6,016 bases of DNA, taken from Phycisphaeraceae bacterium. GTDB taxonomy: Bacteria > Planctomycetota > Phycisphaerae > Phycisphaerales > Phycisphaeraceae. This document shows, one piece after another, positions 5,355-6,016 of this stretch. The translations under genes and the position numbers were made by a program. The notes under the pieces are model-generated. The model saw nothing but the letters and a program-made list of their open reading frames with translations. It was not told the origin of the DNA and did not search any database. The DNA lies in NCBI GenBank assembly GCA_028281215.1, contig JANQKH010000115.1, positions 1 to 6,016 of the forward strand, in the 5' to 3' direction. Every line of letters starts with the position of its first letter. The first letter of the stretch is position 1.

Positions 5355-5876
5355 TCAGGAAGCGATCAGAATTGTGAAGACAACTGCCGCGATGAGCACA
5401 AGTGCAATGCCGATCGCCCATGCGGTGACGCGATCGCCCGTGATCGATTGCATTTTGTGGTCCGCGACGGCCAACATTCGATCGTCCGGGATACTACTTT
5501 GGGTATCAGGGTCGGACCAAATCCATTGCACGGGCTGGTCTTCTTTGATCACCATGTACCAGTTTCCCTTTTGCGATGGATATTCGACTTCAAATCGGCA
5601 GATGTAGTTGTGTTTTGGCATGGATACGCCACGTCGCATCAGGGCAACACCTTCCTCAATGTGGAGAACATTTCCGCCTTTTCGTTCCGTTAGTCGTGTG
5701 GCCACACCGATCAGTCTTGGAAGTGCTTCTCTGGTTTTCTTATCAGCGGCTTCGCCTCGCTTCATGATGATCAAGGGCCCAACCACCGCTGCAATGCCGA
5801 TGATGATTCCAATCTCACCGAACTCGGAGAGTTTTGACCAATCCATCCCCGCGATATGGAAGCATGCCATCATCAT
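5355..5876 (-). CDS. Hypothetical protein with two membrane segments
   Basis: I do not recognise this 173-residue protein. A hydrophobic helix lies at about 22-38 (IGIIIGIAAVVGPLIIM) and a second at about 151-171 near the C-terminus, ending ILIAS. Between them is a soluble region of about 110 residues with alternating strand-like segments (YICRFEVEYP, GNWYMVIKED, PVQWIWSDP). This layout faintly recalls DUF3592-type two-TM proteins, but I cannot confirm that. Three ATGs stand in a row at the start; GAGAG lies eight bases before the first. An alternative ATG at 5846 (MDWSKL) has only GGGG touching it and is less likely. Gaps of 25 bp to the upstream PQQ gene and 24 bp to the downstream TIM-barrel gene support one operon. 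Its GC is about 52% by eye over 5401-5820, lower than ftsY. Confidence 0.75.
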   Translation of the reverse strand: MMMACFHIAGMDWSKLSEFGEIGIIIGIAAVVGPLIIMKRGEAADKKTREALPRLIGVATRLTERKGGNVLHIEEGVALMRRGVSMPKHNYICRFEVEYPSQKGNWYMVIKEDQPVQWIWSDPDTQSSIPDDRMLAVADHKMQSITGDRVTAWAIGIALVLIAAVVFTILIAS

Positions 5877-5901
5877 TCAGTGAACTCTCACAACGGCCCT
5901 G

Positions 5902-6016
5902 TCACTCCGCCGCTTTCGCCCGGCGTTTGCCCACGCAATACAGCGCCTTGTACGTGCGCAGGTAAATCTGCCCATCGGAGAACGCCAGGCTGCCGCGAAT
6001 GAGTTCACCCAGTTTG
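5902..6016 (-). CDS. PQQ-binding-like beta-propeller repeat protein, C-terminal end (enters from right edge)
   Basis: Only the last 37 codons and stop are present; the gene begins beyond the right edge. The peptide KLGELIRGSLAFSDG followed by QIYLRTYKALYCVGK is the closing blade of a BamB/PQQ-like propeller, in which a last strand of the type GQIYLRT leads into YCVGK. A basic tail RRAKAAE precedes the TGA. Secreted planctomycete propeller proteins of this kind are common. It is on the same strand as, and 25 bp upstream of, the two-TM protein, so it is probably the first visible gene of a three-gene operon. It cannot be the same gene as the one at the left edge, since that one starts inside the window and runs outward. 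Confidence 0.8.
   Translation of the reverse strand, partial: KLGELIRGSLAFSDGQIYLRTYKALYCVGKRRAKAAE

Overview
The window looks like chromosomal DNA of a free-living member of the Planctomycetota-Verrucomicrobiota-Chlamydiota (PVC) group, most likely a planctomycete. The evidence is the combination of a secreted sulfatase with C-terminal HEAT-like repeats, a secreted DUF1080 (3-keto-disaccharide hydrolase family) protein, two PQQ-type beta-propeller proteins with the typical mature start NWPQWRGPN, and a xylose-isomerase-like TIM-barrel protein. GC is moderate to high: about 67% by eye in part of ftsY and about 52% in the small membrane-protein gene. I see no phage, insertion sequence, CRISPR array, tRNA or rRNA.

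Layout. Positions 1-3317 carry a minus-strand block read right to left: sulfatase (3317 to 1464), a 224-bp gap holding a REP/BIME-like paired-hairpin repeat, the DUF1080 protein (1239 to 181), then the first 36 codons of a PQQ propeller protein that runs off the left edge. Positions 3318-3483 are a divergent promoter region with two adjacent palindromes. The only plus-strand gene is ftsY, the SRP receptor GTPase (3484 to 4395). It converges on a second minus-strand block, and the 110-bp convergent gap holds two copies of a strong GC-rich hairpin. The second block, also read right to left, is the C-terminal 37 codons of another PQQ propeller protein (entering from the right edge, stop at 5902), a two-TM hypothetical protein (5876 to 5355) and a sugar isomerase/epimerase-like protein (5330 to 4506). 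The gaps of 25 and 24 bp suggest one operon.

Working together. The sulfatase, DUF1080 and propeller proteins all carry export signals or belong to families that are normally exported. The TIM-barrel protein has no signal peptide and should be cytoplasmic. This fits breakdown of (possibly sulfated) carbohydrate outside the cytoplasm followed by intracellular sugar conversion, but no substrate can be read from the sequence. FtsY is a housekeeping component of membrane-protein targeting and is probably unrelated to its neighbours. I find no clearly new multi-gene system. The most interesting signals are non-coding: the twin hairpins at 4394-4499, the tandem palindromes over the sulfatase promoter, the paired-hairpin repeat at 1387-1446, and a possible leaderless ftsY transcript.
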